A stretch of DNA of 64,000 nucleotides from Lysinibacillus fusiformis (GTDB lineage: Bacteria; Bacillota; Bacilli; Bacillales_A; Planococcaceae). The DNA is taken from NCBI RefSeq assembly GCF_003049525.1, contig NZ_PYWL01000001.1, positions 248,001 to 312,000 on the forward strand, in the 5' to 3' direction. Within the stretch, counting starts at the first letter, position 1. Each line of letters begins with the position of its first letter. Shown here in pieces: positions 1 to 10,773 of this stretch. The notes beneath the pieces were generated by a model, which was not told the DNA's origin, did no database searches, and saw only the letters and a list, made by a program, of their open reading frames with translations. The translations under genes were made by a program, and so were the position numbers.

Positions 1-420
1 TAAATCATCATCTTCAAATTGAGAAGATAAACGTGCAAGGATTAATGTTCCTAAACGTTCACCACCACCAACGATTGGTACAATTGTTGTTAATGCGTTT
101 TGGAAAAGATCTTTGTTTTCCACAGGGAAAGCAGTATGTTCGTTATGGATATCTAAATTAGAAGATGTTTCTGAGATTGTAAATAAGCTATGTGTGTATT
201 CTTCAGGGAATTGTCTCTCTTCAAACATTTTTTTCATACGCTCATTTTCAATTTGTTGGTGAATTGAAATACCTAATAATTTACCTTTACGGCTTAAAAT
301 ATAGACATTACTATCAATAATATCTCCTAGTGTATCAGCCATTTCCTTAAAGTTTACAGGCTTACCAGCAGAAGCTTGTAGCATTGAGTTAATTTTACGT
401 GTTTTTCCTAATAAATTCAT
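1..420 (-). CDS. codY: CodY, GTP/branched-chain amino acid-sensing global repressor (partial, N-terminal 140 residues)
   Basis: CodY represses nutrient-scavenging genes when GTP and isoleucine/leucine/valine are plentiful. Only the N-terminal part is present; the gene runs off the left edge, so the C-terminal winged-helix DNA-binding domain is not visible. The protein starts [15 protein letters not shown] and continues as the GAF-like ligand-binding domain, with the conserved stretch [12 protein letters not shown] near residue 120. The ATG at 418-420 is preceded by a GGAGGA site. It is the last gene of xerC-hslV-hslU-codY, the same order as codV-clpQ-clpY-codY in Bacillus subtilis. The identification is firm from N-terminal sequence and neighbours. 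Confidence 0.95.
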   Translation of the reverse strand, partial: MNLLGKTRKINSMLQASAGKPVNFKEMADTLGDIIDSNVYILSRKGKLLGISIHQQIENERMKKMFEERQFPEEYTHSLFTISETSSNLDIHNEHTAFPVENKDLFQNALTTIVPIVGGGERLGTLILARLSSQFEDDDL

Positions 421-507
421 TATATGTTCCTCCTATAAATAATCCGAAGAGTATTCACTTAATATTCTAAAGTTTTTTACTACTGAATGATACTGATCAG
501 CTTTATC

Positions 508-1908
508 TTACAATATAAACTGTGACAAATCTTTGTTTTTTACAATACCTGCGAGTTTTTGATCTACATAAGCTGCGTTGATCGGTATACTCGCTGGTGC
601 AATTTCAGCTGCTTCAAACGACAGCTCTTCTAGTAAACGTTCTAAAATCGTGTGCAAACGGCGAGCTCCGATATTATCTGTTTCCTGATTAACCTCTGTG
701 GCTATTTCCGCAATACGTTCAATGGCATCAGATGTGAAATTGATTTCCACACCTTCCGTTTCTAGCAATGCCTTATACTGCAAAATGAGCGATTGATCTG
801 GTTCTTGTAAAATACGGACAAAATCTTGTTTTGTTAATTTTTCAAGCTCTACACGAATTGGGAAACGACCTTGCAATTCCGGAATCAAATCTGAAGGCTT
901 CGACATATGGAACGCTCCTGCAGCTATAAATAGCATGTAATCCGTTTTCACAGCACCATACTTCGTAGTTACAGTTGAACCTTCTACTATTGGTAATATG
1001 TCTCGTTGTACACCCTCACGAGATACATTGGCAGAAGAATTTCCTTCTTTACTAGCTATTTTATCGATTTCATCAATAAAAATAATACCAGTTTGCTCCG
1101 CTCTAACAATTGACTCCTGTGCCACTTCATCTGCATCTATCAACTTATTTGCTTCTTCTATTGTTAAAATACGACGTGCATCCTTTACCTGCACACGGCG
1201 TTTTTTCTGTTTTTTAGGCATTAAGCTAGATAGCATATCTTGCATACCATTATTGGCGGACATATCCATTCCCGTGCCTTGTAATGCATCAAAAATGGAT
1301 GGAGTTTGTTCTGTTACCTCAACCGTAATCCATTCATTTTCCAATTTACCATTTCGTAAATCAATAGCAATTTGTGCACGTTTAGAGCGTACTTCTGTTT
1401 CCTCAGACGACGTATCGTCCGTTGAAGTTTGTTCTTTCCCACCAAATAACATTTCGAATGGATTTTGCATGCTCTGTTTCTTACGCAATGACGGGACTAA
1501 AAGTTTCACAATCGCTTCATTTGCTAATTGCTCTGCTTGTTCCTTAACAGATTCCATCATTTCTTCTTTTACAAGACGGTGAGAAGCTTCTACTAAGTCA
1601 CGGACCATTGATTCAACATCACGACCTACATAACCTACTTCAGTAAATTTTGTCGCTTCCACTTTTACAAAAGGTGCATTTGTAAGCTTCGCAATTCTTC
1701 TGGCAATTTCCGTTTTTCCGACACCAGTTGGCCCAATCATTAAGATATTTTTAGGAATAACTTCTGCCTTCATATCTTCATTTAGCAATGAACGACGATA
1801 GCGGTTTCGCAACGCAATGGCTACAGCTCGCTTAGCTTCATTTTGCCCAACAATATAACGATCTAAATGCTCAGTAATTTGTCTTGGCGTTAAATTTTTT
1901 TGCGTCAT
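508..1908 (-). CDS. hslU: HslU (ClpY) ATPase subunit of the HslUV protease
   Basis: AAA+ unfoldase that feeds substrates to the HslV peptidase in the cytoplasm. The 466-residue length is usual for the family. Visible motifs are Walker [10 protein letters not shown] near residue 60, the inserted I-domain (about residues 110-235, variable and charged), Walker [13 protein letters not shown] near 275, and a sensor region with the GARRLHT arginine motif. The C-terminus LSQFIL is the tail that docks into HslV. The start codon overlaps the hslV stop by one base (TAATG), so the two are translationally coupled. codY follows about 90 bases downstream. Confidence 0.97.
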   Translation of the reverse strand: MTQKNLTPRQITEHLDRYIVGQNEAKRAVAIALRNRYRRSLLNEDMKAEVIPKNILMIGPTGVGKTEIARRIAKLTNAPFVKVEATKFTEVGYVGRDVESMVRDLVEASHRLVKEEMMESVKEQAEQLANEAIVKLLVPSLRKKQSMQNPFEMLFGGKEQTSTDDTSSEETEVRSKRAQIAIDLRNGKLENEWITVEVTEQTPSIFDALQGTGMDMSANNGMQDMLSSLMPKKQKKRRVQVKDARRILTIEEANKLIDADEVAQESIVRAEQTGIIFIDEIDKIASKEGNSSANVSREGVQRDILPIVEGSTVTTKYGAVKTDYMLFIAAGAFHMSKPSDLIPELQGRFPIRVELEKLTKQDFVRILQEPDQSLILQYKALLETEGVEINFTSDAIERIAEIATEVNQETDNIGARRLHTILERLLEELSFEAAEIAPASIPINAAYVDQKLAGIVKNKDLSQFIL

Positions 1909-2453
1909 TAGCTCAGCGCCTCCACGATAATATTATGATTCGTAAATACACAGATTTCAGCAGCTGTTTCTAATGCTGCTTCAGCAATTTCACGAGCAGT
2001 CATCGTTTCACCTGCATATTTTTTTAATGCTCTACCCGCTGATAAAGCATAATTCCCACCAGAACCAATGGCTAAAATTCCATCATCAGGTTCAATGACT
2101 TCACCAGTACCAGAAACAAGTAGCAAAGTTGTTTTATCCATGACTAATAGCATCGCTTCTAATTGGCGCAGCATTTTATCTCCGCGCCATTGCTTGGCAA
2201 CCTCTACTGCAGCACGTTGTAAATTACCGTTATATTCATTCAATTTGCCTTCGAACATCTCAAATAGTGTAAATGCATCTGCAACAGAGCCTGCAAAGCC
2301 TGCCAGAACCTGCCCATTAAACAGACGTCTGACCTTCTTCGCTGTACCTTTCATCACAACTGCATTTCCTAAAGTTACTTGACCATCACCAGCCATGGCA
2401 CAGCCTCCGTTATGATGAACTGCAAATATCGTAGTCGCATGAATTTGTCCCAT
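1908..2453 (-). CDS. hslV: HslV (ClpQ/CodW) peptidase subunit of the HslUV protease
   Basis: Proteasome-beta-like peptidase forming the double hexamer core capped by HslU. The 181-residue protein carries the conserved [25 protein letters not shown] and IGSGGNYA blocks. It begins MGQIHATTI. The family normally uses an N-terminal Thr exposed by Met removal, and B. subtilis CodW has been described as an N-terminal serine protease. Here the residue after Met is Gly, and the conserved Thr pair is at positions 7-8 with no ATG, GTG or TTG directly before it in frame. The nucleophile is therefore not obvious from the coding sequence. The gene lies between xerC and hslU. Confidence 0.95.
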   Translation of the reverse strand: MGQIHATTIFAVHHNGGCAMAGDGQVTLGNAVVMKGTAKKVRRLFNGQVLAGFAGSVADAFTLFEMFEGKLNEYNGNLQRAAVEVAKQWRGDKMLRQLEAMLLVMDKTTLLLVSGTGEVIEPDDGILAIGSGGNYALSAGRALKKYAGETMTAREIAEAALETAAEICVFTNHNIIVEALS

Positions 2454-2474
2454 CTGCTTTCCTCCTTAACTCTA

Positions 2475-3374
2475 TTATGCCCTTGGATGAGCATTCATAT
2501 ATGTTTGACGTAGGTGCTCTTTTGTTACATGTGTGTAAACCTGTGTAGAAGATAAATGCGAATGGCCTAATAACTCCTGCACCGTTCGCAAATCCGCGCC
2601 ATTGTTTAATAAATGTGTTGCAAAAGTATGGCGAAGCATGTGTGGGTAAATTTTCGTATGGAGTGAGGCCTTGTCAATCATTTCGTTTAAAACATGACGT
2701 ACCCCTCGTGGAGTAAGTTCCCCACCTCGCATATTGACAAACAATTGCTGATGATTAGTCTTTTTCATCAATCTAGGACGAGCCTGCTCTATGTAGTCCA
2801 GCATTGCTAAACTCGCAAATTGACCGAATGGGATAATTCGTTCTTTCCGACCTTTTCCCATAACTCGTATGATGGAATAATGAAAATCTACATCCTTAAC
2901 TTGAATGGAAGTCAGCTCACTTACACGAATACCTGTCGCATATAACAGCTCTAATATAGCCATATTTCTCAATGATTTCAAATCATCCCCGGTATTCGCA
3001 TCAAATAACTGCATCAATTCTTCTTCATAGAAGAAATTTGGTAAACGAGATTCTTTTTTTGGATGATAAAGAGAACGAAATGCCCCATCATCAAATCCAT
3101 ACTGTCTATTTAGAAAGCGGAAGAAGGAGCGTATTGAGGATATTTTTCTAGAAATAGAAGCCCTTGCTCTTTTTTCGTCGTACAACTTTGTTACATAAAG
3201 ACGTGCATGTATATATTCAACACTCGCTAAATCATGAATTCCTTCCCCTTGTAAGAAGGCCAAAAAATCCAGCAGGTCTGATTCATATTCTCGCACTGTA
3301 TGAACAGAGAAGTTCTTTTCAACTTGGATATAAAGCATGAACTGTTCGAGTGCATCTTGGGACGAAACTAACAT
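2475..3374 (-). CDS. xerC: XerC (CodV) tyrosine recombinase
   Basis: Site-specific recombinase that resolves chromosome dimers at dif with its XerD partner. The N-terminal SAM-like core-binding domain (about residues 5-95) is followed by the catalytic domain, with the first Arg in ATGIRVSEL, HMLRHTFATHLL supplying His/Arg, and Tyr in TQVYTH. I chose the ATG at 3374 (299 residues, start MLVSSQDAL) because GGTGG lies about 10 bases upstream. The longer reading from a TTG at 3392 would place its start inside that ribosome-binding site. First gene of the xerC-hslVU-codY operon. Two weak CodY-box-like sequences lie upstream (see findings). Confidence 0.95.
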   Translation of the reverse strand: MLVSSQDALEQFMLYIQVEKNFSVHTVREYESDLLDFLAFLQGEGIHDLASVEYIHARLYVTKLYDEKRARASISRKISSIRSFFRFLNRQYGFDDGAFRSLYHPKKESRLPNFFYEEELMQLFDANTGDDLKSLRNMAILELLYATGIRVSELTSIQVKDVDFHYSIIRVMGKGRKERIIPFGQFASLAMLDYIEQARPRLMKKTNHQQLFVNMRGGELTPRGVRHVLNEMIDKASLHTKIYPHMLRHTFATHLLNNGADLRTVQELLGHSHLSSTQVYTHVTKEHLRQTYMNAHPRA

Positions 3375-3610
3375 AGAAAGATTCACCACCAATAATTTAT
3401 TAATAATTTTCTCAAATGACTGACACTTGTAATATAACGGATAAATAATTCTTTGTCATCTCTTACAAGTTTGTATCGTAAACCATCATTAATAAACATA
3501 CATATTGACACTATACCTATCTTTGTAAGATAGCAAGTGTAATTAGTTATATTTTGAGAAAATCTCCATACAAAATAATAAAACATGTCTAAGCAAGCAT
3601 TTTATCTACA

Positions 3611-3650
3611 AAAAGAAAAAGCCTCTAAGAGTATAACAACTTTTAGAGGC
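3611..3650 (-). terminator. Rho-independent terminator downstream of trmFO
   Basis: Stem of 12 pairs (3621-3632 with 3639-3650, one G-U) around a 6-base loop. On the minus strand it is followed by TTTTTCTTTT. It lies 10 bases past the trmFO stop and separates trmFO from the xerC operon. Confidence 0.9.
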
Positions 3651-3659
3651 TTTTGGCAA

Positions 3660-4973
3660 TTAAATTGTTTGTGAATTCACAAAATTGTGAATTGTGCTTA
3701 TTGCGCGTGTTGCATGCATTTCAGCGCGCTCTGGTTTTGAACGGCGACCAGGTGGTAATTCAGGGAAAATACCAAAGTTAACGTTCATTGGCTGGAAGTT
3801 TTTCGATTGCGCTTCTGTTATATAACGCGCCATACTTCCTAACGCCGTTTCGAATGGGAAAATGATTGGCTCATGTCCCAATGCTAAACGAGCTGCATTT
3901 ATTCCAGCTATTAATCCACTTCCAGCTGATTCAACATACCCTTCAACACCTGTCATTTGACCGGCAAAGAAAATATTCTTTTGTTCACGAAGTTGGTATG
4001 TTTTTTCTAACACTTTTGGTGAATTAATAAAGGTATTTCGGTGCATAACACCATAACGTACAATTTCCACGTTCTCTAATCCTGGAATTAGCTGCAATAC
4101 TTCTTTTTGAGGACCCCATTTTAGATGTGTTTGGAAGCCAACAATATTATAAAGAGTACCAGCAGCGTCATCCTGGCGAAGTTGTACTACGGCATATGGA
4201 CGTTTCCCTGTTTTCGGATCTTCTAGTCCGACTGGCTTCATTGGGCCAAATAGCATTGTTTTCTCTCCACGAGCTGCCATAACTTCGATTGGCATGCAGC
4301 CCTCAAAGTAGATTTCTTTCTCGAATTCTTTTAAAGGCACTACTTCTGCTTCGATTAATGCTTGACGGAAACGATCAAACTCCTCTTTCGTCATTGGGCA
4401 GTTTAAATAAGCTGCTTCTCCCTTATCATAACGAGATTTTAAATAAACCTTATCCATATCTATACTATCTTTTTCAATAATTGGTGCAGCAGCATCATAA
4501 AAGTATAAATAATCCAGACCTGTTAAACCTTGAATTTTTTCAGCCAAAGCTTTCGAAGTTAAAGGACCTGTAGCAATAACTGTTATACCTTCAGGAATTT
4601 CTGTCACTTCTCCGTGAATAACCTCCACCAATGGATGATTTTTCACTGCCTCTGTCACATAACCTGCAAACTCATGACGGTCTACTGCTAATGCTCCTCC
4701 AGCTGGTACAGAACATTGGTCTGCTGCCTTTAAAATGACAGAATCAAAAATACGCATTTCTTCCTTAATAACACCTACAGCATTTGTTAAGCCATTTGCA
4801 CGTAGCGAGTTAGAACAAACAAGCTCTGCAAATTTATCTGTATGGTGTGCAGGCGTTTGCTTTACGGGACGCATTTCATACAGTCTTACTTTCACACCGC
4901 GTTTTGCTATTTGCCAAGCTGCTTCACTACCTGCCAGGCCCGCTCCTATTACATTTACTACTTGTTCAGTCAT
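3660..4973 (-). CDS. trmFO: TrmFO (Gid), folate/FAD-dependent tRNA m5U54 methyltransferase
   Basis: Methylates U54 in the T-loop of tRNA using methylenetetrahydrofolate and FAD, the Gram-positive alternative to TrmA. The 437-residue protein has the N-terminal dinucleotide fold [13 protein letters not shown] (residues 8-20), the catalytic-region Cys53 in [10 protein letters not shown], and the second conserved Cys in FEGCMPIE near residue 226. The C-terminal FAD-contact motif is [14 protein letters not shown]. It follows topA by 18 bases, the usual topA-trmFO arrangement, and ends at a strong terminator. Confidence 0.97.
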   Translation of the reverse strand: MTEQVVNVIGAGLAGSEAAWQIAKRGVKVRLYEMRPVKQTPAHHTDKFAELVCSNSLRANGLTNAVGVIKEEMRIFDSVILKAADQCSVPAGGALAVDRHEFAGYVTEAVKNHPLVEVIHGEVTEIPEGITVIATGPLTSKALAEKIQGLTGLDYLYFYDAAAPIIEKDSIDMDKVYLKSRYDKGEAAYLNCPMTKEEFDRFRQALIEAEVVPLKEFEKEIYFEGCMPIEVMAARGEKTMLFGPMKPVGLEDPKTGKRPYAVVQLRQDDAAGTLYNIVGFQTHLKWGPQKEVLQLIPGLENVEIVRYGVMHRNTFINSPKVLEKTYQLREQKNIFFAGQMTGVEGYVESAGSGLIAGINAARLALGHEPIIFPFETALGSMARYITEAQSKNFQPMNVNFGIFPELPPGRRSKPERAEMHATRAISTIHNFVNSQTI

Positions 4974-4991
4974 GATTTTACCATCTTCCTA

Positions 4992-7070
4992 TCATTGTGT
5001 TGGTGCTTCTTCATAGTCACATTTTGTACATTGAATTTGGACACCTTTTTTAATCTTTTTCTCTACTAATAATGCACTACATTTCGGACATGGTCTACTA
5101 ATTGGTTTGTCCCAAGACACAAATTCACATTCCGGATATTGATTACAACCGTAGAATAGACGCTTCGTTTTACTTTTACGCTCCACAATTTCGCCTGTTT
5201 CACACGATGGACATTTTACACCAATAGGTTTCATAATAGCTTTTGTATTTCTGCAATCCGGGAAATTCGAGCAAGCCATAAATTTACCATATCGCCCTAG
5301 CTTATAGACCATTGGTGATCCACAAAGCTCACAATCTTCTCCAGCTGGCTCATCTTTTATTACTACTTTCTCCATTGCCTCGTCTGCATGTTTAACATGG
5401 ACTTCAAAGTCTTTATAAAACTCTTCCACAATATTCTTCCATTGACGACTACCTTCTTCAATATCATCTAAATCTTGTTCCATTTGTGCAGTGAATTCGA
5501 TATTGATGATATCAGGGAAAAATTCTAGTACGAGTTGGTGTACGATTTCGCCTAGCTCTGTTGGCATAAAGCGTTTTGCATCTAACACAACATAGCCACG
5601 GCGCTGAATTGTATCGAGGGTCGGTGCATATGTGGATGGGCGACCTATACCTAATTCTTCCATCGTTTTAACAAGTCGCGCCTCTGAATAGCGTGGTGGT
5701 GGCTGTGTAAAATGCTGCTTAGGTTCAATTTCAAGCGATTTTACTTGATCACCAATTTCCATCTCAGGTAAAAGCTTTGTCGTTTCCTCTGTTTGATCGT
5801 CGGTACCTTCGATATAAAGCTTCATAAAACCTGCAAATTTAACTTGTGAGCCGTTCGCACGGAATAAAACATCACCATTTTGAAGATCTACCGCCACAGT
5901 ATCAAGTATAGCCGGAGCCATTTGACTTGCAATAAAGCGCTCCCAAATCAAGCGATATAAACGTAACTGATCACGACTAAGGACTGCCTTTAATTCCTCT
6001 GGTGATCTCATCGTACTTGTTGGACGAATTGCCTCATGGGCGTCCTGCGCATTTGAAGCCTTTTTCGTCTGCTTTATTTCTGTTGCAATATACTCTTTTC
6101 CATACTTTGACTCGATGAAAGAAACCGCTTCTGTTTTTGCCGTTTCAGAAATACGTGTGGAATCGGTACGCATATAAGTGATTAAACCGACTGTTCCCTC
6201 TTTTTTACCAATATCAATACCTTCATATAATTGCTGTGCAAGCATCATCGTCTTCTTTGCTCGGAAATTTAATTTTCGCGCTGCTTCTTGTTGTAACGAA
6301 GAAGTTGTAAAGGCTGGTGCAGCATTTCGTTTACGCTCTTTTTTAGAAACATTAACAACATTAAAGTTTGTCCCTTTAACACCTTTTAAAACGGTCTTTA
6401 CTTGTTCCTCATTTGTTAGCTTAATTTTTTCTTTGCCATTTCCATAGTAAAGTGCATCAAACGATTTTTTTCCTTTTTCAAAAGTACCTTCAATCGTCCA
6501 ATATTCTTCTGGTTGGAAGTTTTTAATTTCATTTTCTCGATCAATAATCATGCGCAGCGCTACTGATTGTACACGGCCTGCTGATAAACCCTTCTTCACC
6601 TTTTTCCAAAGAATTGGGCTAATGTTATAGCCAACAAGTCTATCTAATATACGTCTTGTTTGCTGTGCATCTACTAAATCCATGTTAATAGGACGTGGGT
6701 TTTTAAAAGACTCAATAATCGCATCTTTCGTAATTTCGTTAAATACAACTCGACAATCCGAGTTAATATCGATATTTAATGCAGTCGCAAGGTGCCAAGC
6801 AATCGCTTCTCCCTCGCGGTCTGGATCGGCCGCTAGATAGACTTTCTTCACTTTTTTAGCCGCAGATTTTAATTCCTGTAAAACAGGTCCTTTACCACGA
6901 ATCGTAATGTATTTAGGTTCAAAGTTATTTTCCGCACTCACACCCATTTGGCTACGTGGAAGATCTCGTACATGTCCAACTGATGCTTTCACCTTATATT
7001 TTTTGCCTAAATAACGTTCAATTGTTTTTGCTTTTGCTGGTGATTCTACAATCACTAAATAATCCGCCAT
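4992..7070 (-). CDS. topA: DNA topoisomerase I
   Basis: Type IA topoisomerase that relaxes negative supercoils. The 692-residue protein has an N-terminal TOPRIM domain with [11 protein letters not shown] and the metal-binding [11 protein letters not shown] near residue 110. The active-site Tyr lies in [12 protein letters not shown] near residue 300. Three C-terminal four-Cys zinc ribbons are visible: C-x2-C pairs from about residue 580 (CELCG), 620 (CPSC) and 665 (CPKC). GGGGGAG lies upstream of the ATG. trmFO follows after 18 bases, so the two are probably cotranscribed. Confidence 0.97.
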   Translation of the reverse strand: MADYLVIVESPAKAKTIERYLGKKYKVKASVGHVRDLPRSQMGVSAENNFEPKYITIRGKGPVLQELKSAAKKVKKVYLAADPDREGEAIAWHLATALNIDINSDCRVVFNEITKDAIIESFKNPRPINMDLVDAQQTRRILDRLVGYNISPILWKKVKKGLSAGRVQSVALRMIIDRENEIKNFQPEEYWTIEGTFEKGKKSFDALYYGNGKEKIKLTNEEQVKTVLKGVKGTNFNVVNVSKKERKRNAAPAFTTSSLQQEAARKLNFRAKKTMMLAQQLYEGIDIGKKEGTVGLITYMRTDSTRISETAKTEAVSFIESKYGKEYIATEIKQTKKASNAQDAHEAIRPTSTMRSPEELKAVLSRDQLRLYRLIWERFIASQMAPAILDTVAVDLQNGDVLFRANGSQVKFAGFMKLYIEGTDDQTEETTKLLPEMEIGDQVKSLEIEPKQHFTQPPPRYSEARLVKTMEELGIGRPSTYAPTLDTIQRRGYVVLDAKRFMPTELGEIVHQLVLEFFPDIINIEFTAQMEQDLDDIEEGSRQWKNIVEEFYKDFEVHVKHADEAMEKVVIKDEPAGEDCELCGSPMVYKLGRYGKFMACSNFPDCRNTKAIMKPIGVKCPSCETGEIVERKSKTKRLFYGCNQYPECEFVSWDKPISRPCPKCSALLVEKKIKKGVQIQCTKCDYEEAPTQ

Positions 7071-7161
7071 CTATGTCTCCCCCTTAGCGAGGTCTTTTAC
7101 TAAATTTTTAAGTTACCTGTTGCAAAATGTATAACAGATTTTAAGATAATGCAACTTTTTT

Positions 7162-8058
7162 TCAATTTTTGTTAGAAAACAGGTCCAGTGTTTCAACGAT
7201 TTGATGACCATTTATTACTGGAATTGCTCCATCCACAAGTAATTGATTGGTCCCCTTGGACTGTGTTGCATCAATAGGTCCCGGTACTACAAATACATCC
7301 TTCCCTTGCTCTAATGCAAGTTCTGTTGTAATAAGCGTACCACTTTTTAACGCTGCTTCTGTCACAACTAACGCTTGAGCTAAACCACTAATGATTCGAT
7401 TACGCATTGGGAAATGCCATTTTTCGGGTTTCATATATGGAGGATACTCAGTTATTAATAACTGTTGATTAGCCATTTCCTTCGCCAATATTTGGTTTTC
7501 TTTTGGATAGAGATAATTAAAACCATGCCCAAGCACAGCCATTGTGTGCCCACCCATATCGATTGTTGCCCTATGTGCCATTGTATCAGCGCCTCTAGCT
7601 AGCCCGCTTACGACCGTATACCCCCATTGAACTAGTGATGGGACAATTAGGTCTAATGCTCTTTTCGAATACGCTGTAGCCTTCCTAGAGCCTATAATAG
7701 CTATCTGTTTCTTGTTTGTTAACAGGGAATACTGACCTTTCACATACAATACAGTAGGAGGACTGGATATTTCAAATAATTGCGCCGGGAAATAAGGATG
7801 ATAAAAAGGTATGGGGAAAATATTGGCCCGTGCATAGGCCTCTTCAAATGGGATTGTCATAATTTGTCGAAAGCTTCGAGAAATTTGCAATGCTTTATGT
7901 GACGATATTTGTAAAAAATTTGCGATTTCATCATAATGAGCTTCTTCAAAAGTGTTTAAAACGTTCACTGGGGACAATAATCGTTGAAGTTTTTGAAGAG
8001 GTAAAGGATATACATAATGCAAAGCTAGTAATCTCTGTGTATCAACTGCAAGGATCAT
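7162..8058 (-). CDS. dprA: DprA/Smf, DNA-processing protein
   Basis: Loads RecA on single-stranded DNA taken up during transformation. The Rossmann-like DprA core is visible: IIGSRKATAYS, VVSGLARGADTMAHRA, AVLGHGFNYLYPKEN, and FPMRNRIISGLA. I chose the ATG at 8058 (298 residues, MILAVDTQ) because AAGGAGG sits 8 bases upstream at 8067-8073. A longer open frame to 8115 has no such site. There is no clear C-terminal winged helix. The gene lies between sucD and topA as in B. subtilis. Other competence genes are outside the window, so whether the organism is naturally transformable cannot be judged. Confidence 0.93.
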   Translation of the reverse strand: MILAVDTQRLLALHYVYPLPLQKLQRLLSPVNVLNTFEEAHYDEIANFLQISSHKALQISRSFRQIMTIPFEEAYARANIFPIPFYHPYFPAQLFEISSPPTVLYVKGQYSLLTNKKQIAIIGSRKATAYSKRALDLIVPSLVQWGYTVVSGLARGADTMAHRATIDMGGHTMAVLGHGFNYLYPKENQILAKEMANQQLLITEYPPYMKPEKWHFPMRNRIISGLAQALVVTEAALKSGTLITTELALEQGKDVFVVPGPIDATQSKGTNQLLVDGAIPVINGHQIVETLDLFSNKN

Positions 8059-8190
8059 TCTATAAACCTCCTTTATAATAGAAGAAAGTAAATGACCGCA
8101 TGATGATTTGAACACAACTTCGTGATGTAATTTTCAATACAGTAAATAGGAAATTGTTTAATGAAGGGAGATAAACAGTGTATAAATAAG

Positions 8191-8222
8191 GAAAAAGATG
8201 TAGCAACTATGTGCTACATCTT
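8191..8222 (-). terminator. Rho-independent terminator downstream of sucD
   Basis: Perfect 10-bp stem (8195-8204 with 8213-8222), 8-base loop, followed on the minus strand by TTTTTCC. It ends the sucCD transcript before dprA. Confidence 0.9.
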
Positions 8223-8227
8223 CCATT

Positions 8228-9130
8228 TTAATGGGTTTTACACTTTTCGTATAGCCCTTTTTCTTTAATTACTTTAATCAGTGTTTCACCAATAACAGAT
8301 GGTGTTTCTGCTACTTCAATGCCTGCCGCATTCATAGCTTTAATTTTCTCTGCAGCTGTTCCTTTACCACCAGAAATGATAGCACCTGCGTGCCCCATAC
8401 GTTTGCCTGGAGGTGCAGTTTGTCCACCAATAAAGCCAACGACAGGTTTCGTCATATTCGCTTGAATCCATGCAGCTGCTTCTTCCTCAGCTGTACCACC
8501 GATTTCACCAATCATAACTACTGCATACGTTTCTGGGTCATTATTAAACGCTTCAAGAACATCGATGAAGTTAGTACCATTTACAGGGTCTCCACCGATC
8601 CCAACAGCTGTTGTTTGACCAATGCCAGCTTGTGTTAATTGATGTACTGCTTCATAAGTTAATGTACCAGAACGAGATACAACTCCTACATGGCCTTTTG
8701 TATGGATATAACCAGGCATAATACCGATTTTACATTCATCAGCTGTAATAACACCTGGACAGTTTGGACCTACTAGGCGAGTCTTTTTGCCTTCCATGTA
8801 ACGTTTAACCTTCACCATATCAAGAACAGGAATATGTTCAGTAATACAGATTGTTAATTCTAATTCAGCATCAACAGCTTCTAAAATAGCATCTGCTGCA
8901 AATGGAGCAGGAACGTAGATAACTGAAGTTGTCGCGCCTGTTGCAGCTACAGCTTCTGCCACTGTATTGAAAACAGGAACTCCTTCGATTTCAAGTCCAC
9001 CTTTACCTGGTGTTACACCTGCTACGATTTTAGTACCATACTCAAGCATTTGCTTCGTATGGAAAAGAGCTGTTTCGCCCGTAATCCCTTGTACAATTAC
9101 CTTCGTATCTTTGTTAATAAATACAGCCAT
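8228..9130 (-). CDS. sucD: Succinyl-CoA synthetase alpha subunit (ADP/GDP-forming)
   Basis: TCA-cycle enzyme subunit that binds CoA and carries the phosphohistidine; with SucC it converts succinyl-CoA to succinate with substrate-level phosphorylation. The 300 residues are the family norm. Visible are the N-terminal CoA-binding fold ([16 protein letters not shown]), [23 protein letters not shown], and [14 protein letters not shown], which contains the active-site His. GGGAG lies upstream of the ATG. Only 17 bases separate it from sucC. Confidence 0.97.
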   Translation of the reverse strand: MAVFINKDTKVIVQGITGETALFHTKQMLEYGTKIVAGVTPGKGGLEIEGVPVFNTVAEAVAATGATTSVIYVPAPFAADAILEAVDAELELTICITEHIPVLDMVKVKRYMEGKKTRLVGPNCPGVITADECKIGIMPGYIHTKGHVGVVSRSGTLTYEAVHQLTQAGIGQTTAVGIGGDPVNGTNFIDVLEAFNNDPETYAVVMIGEIGGTAEEEAAAWIQANMTKPVVGFIGGQTAPPGKRMGHAGAIISGGKGTAAEKIKAMNAAGIEVAETPSVIGETLIKVIKEKGLYEKCKTH

Positions 9131-9147
9131 TGTTCTCCCTGCCTTCC

Positions 9148-10308
9148 TTAGCCTACTAGTCCCACAATTTTTTGTGCACCGTCAGCCATTGAATCAGCTG
9201 CAACGATGTTTAAACCAGATGCATTTAAAATTTCTTTTCCAAGTTCTACATTTGTACCTTCTAAACGTACAACTAGTGGCACAGCTAAACCGATTTCTTT
9301 AGCAGCTGTCACAACGCCTTCAGCGATAATGTTACATTTCATAATTCCGCCAAAAATGTTTACAAAAATGCCTTTTACATGTGGATCAGAAAGGATAATT
9401 TTGAAAGCTTCTGTTACTTTTTCAGCTGTTGCACCGCCCCCTACATCAAGGAAGTTGGCCGGGCTACCGCCGTAGTAGCTAATTGTGTCCATAGTCGCCA
9501 TAGCAAGACCAGCACCATTAACCATACAGCCAATGTTACCATCTAAAGAAATATAGCTTAAATCATATTTTGACGCTTCAATTTCTTTTGGATCTTCTTC
9601 ATCGAAATCGCGTAATTCGACAATATCTTTATGTCGGTATAATGCATTCGCATCAAAATTGAACTTAGCATCTAGTGCCACTACATCGCCTTGTCCAGTT
9701 ACTACAAGTGGATTAATTTCAACAATTGATGCATCTTTGTCGATAAATGCTTGATATAAACCTAACATTAATTTAACAGCTTTCCCTACAAGGTTTGCTG
9801 GAATATTCATATTAAACGCCATACGACGTGCTTGGAAACTTGTTAATCCAACAACTGGATCAACTACTTCTTTGAAGATTTTTTCCGGATTTGTTTCCGC
9901 TACTTCTTCAATATCCATACCGCCTTCTTCAGATCCCATCATTGTTACGCGGGAAGTTGCACGGTCTAAAACTAAACTTAAATAGTATTCTTTTTGGATA
10001 TCAGAACCTTCTTCAATGTACAAGCGTTTTACTTCTTTTCCCTCAGGACCTGTTTGATGAGTCACTAAAATTTTCCCTAATAATTCTTTTGCGTACGTAC
10101 GTACCTCGTCAAGGTTTTTAGCGATTTTTACACCACCGGCTTTACCGCGTCCACCTGCATGAATTTGCGCCTTGACTACAGTTACATTAGAGCCAAGTTC
10201 CTTCGCTACTTTCACTGCTTCATCAGGGGAAAAAGCAACTTTTCCGTTTGGTACAGCTACACCATATTTTCTCAGAATCTCTTTCCCTTGATATTCATGG
10301 ATATTCAT
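9148..10308 (-). CDS. sucC: Succinyl-CoA synthetase beta subunit
   Basis: ATP-grasp subunit of succinyl-CoA synthetase. The start at 10308 ([12 protein letters not shown], 386 residues) fits the family length and has GGGAGGA six bases upstream; an upstream ATG at 10326 would add six unconserved residues and cover that site. Visible motifs are [16 protein letters not shown] (nucleotide binding), [16 protein letters not shown] and [11 protein letters not shown]. First gene of sucCD. A candidate sigma-A promoter is at 10361-10389. Confidence 0.97.
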   Translation of the reverse strand: MNIHEYQGKEILRKYGVAVPNGKVAFSPDEAVKVAKELGSNVTVVKAQIHAGGRGKAGGVKIAKNLDEVRTYAKELLGKILVTHQTGPEGKEVKRLYIEEGSDIQKEYYLSLVLDRATSRVTMMGSEEGGMDIEEVAETNPEKIFKEVVDPVVGLTSFQARRMAFNMNIPANLVGKAVKLMLGLYQAFIDKDASIVEINPLVVTGQGDVVALDAKFNFDANALYRHKDIVELRDFDEEDPKEIEASKYDLSYISLDGNIGCMVNGAGLAMATMDTISYYGGSPANFLDVGGGATAEKVTEAFKIILSDPHVKGIFVNIFGGIMKCNIIAEGVVTAAKEIGLAVPLVVRLEGTNVELGKEILNASGLNIVAADSMADGAQKIVGLVG

Positions 10309-10360
10309 AATACATCCTCCCATCAAACATTTGCATAAAATTGTTTTACTAACATAGTCT

Positions 10361-10389
10361 ATTCTAACGAAACATTCTGATAAAGTCTA
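10361..10389 (-). promoter_or_regulatory. Candidate sigma-A promoter for sucCD
   Basis: On the minus strand, TAGACT (10384-10389), a 17-base spacer, then TAGAAT (10361-10366). The -10 matches 5 of 6 consensus positions and the -35 matches 4 of 6. It sits about 50 bases before the sucC ATG in a 162-base gap after ylqH. Confidence 0.5.
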
Positions 10390-10470
10390 CACTTTGTCTT
10401 TTGTTCGAATTTTCTCTATTATTATGACGCATTCTTCTAATTTGTGTACTAAAACAGCTTGTAAAAATAA

Positions 10471-10773
10471 TCAGAATACTTCATTTTTTCTATATTTTCG
10501 CGCATGCTCTTGATCTAAACGATATATAAAAGCAAATACCTCTGCCACAGCCTGATATAATTCCTCAGGAATGGACTCATTTAAATCTAATTGACCAAGC
10601 AGATGTACAAGGTTAGGATCCTCATAAATCGGCACATTATGCTCATTTGCTCTTGCCAAAATGTTCTCGGCAATTTTCCCTTTTCCCTTTGCTACAACAG
10701 TCGGACTATCGAATTGACCGAGTTTATAAGTTAGCGCAATTGCCTCTTTACGGGTAAATTTTTCTTCGCTCAT
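10471..10773 (-). CDS. ylqH: YlqH-like orphan FlhB C-terminal-domain protein
   Basis: A 100-residue protein matching only the cytoplasmic C-terminal domain of FlhB/YscU export-switch proteins: AIALTYKLGQFDSPTVVAKG, then VPIYEDPNLVHLLGQLD and EELYQAVAEVFAFIYRLD. The transmembrane part of FlhB is absent, and the autocleavage site NPTH is replaced by TRKE-type sequence, so self-cleavage is not expected. It overlaps the FliK-like gene upstream by four bases. B. subtilis has the same pair (ylqG-ylqH) between rnhB and sucC. Its function is unknown; a link to flagellar or another secretion process is inference. Confidence 0.85.
   Translation of the reverse strand: MSEEKFTRKEAIALTYKLGQFDSPTVVAKGKGKIAENILARANEHNVPIYEDPNLVHLLGQLDLNESIPEELYQAVAEVFAFIYRLDQEHARKYRKNEVF

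Noticed and set aside
998..1582. Plus-strand open frame opposite hslU (194 codons)
   Set aside because: No ribosome-binding site; codes antisense of a conserved gene with odd Ser/Cys-rich composition. A shadow frame.
8059..8115. Longer dprA start
   Set aside because: No ribosome-binding site; AAGGAGG at 8067-8073 fixes the start at 8058.
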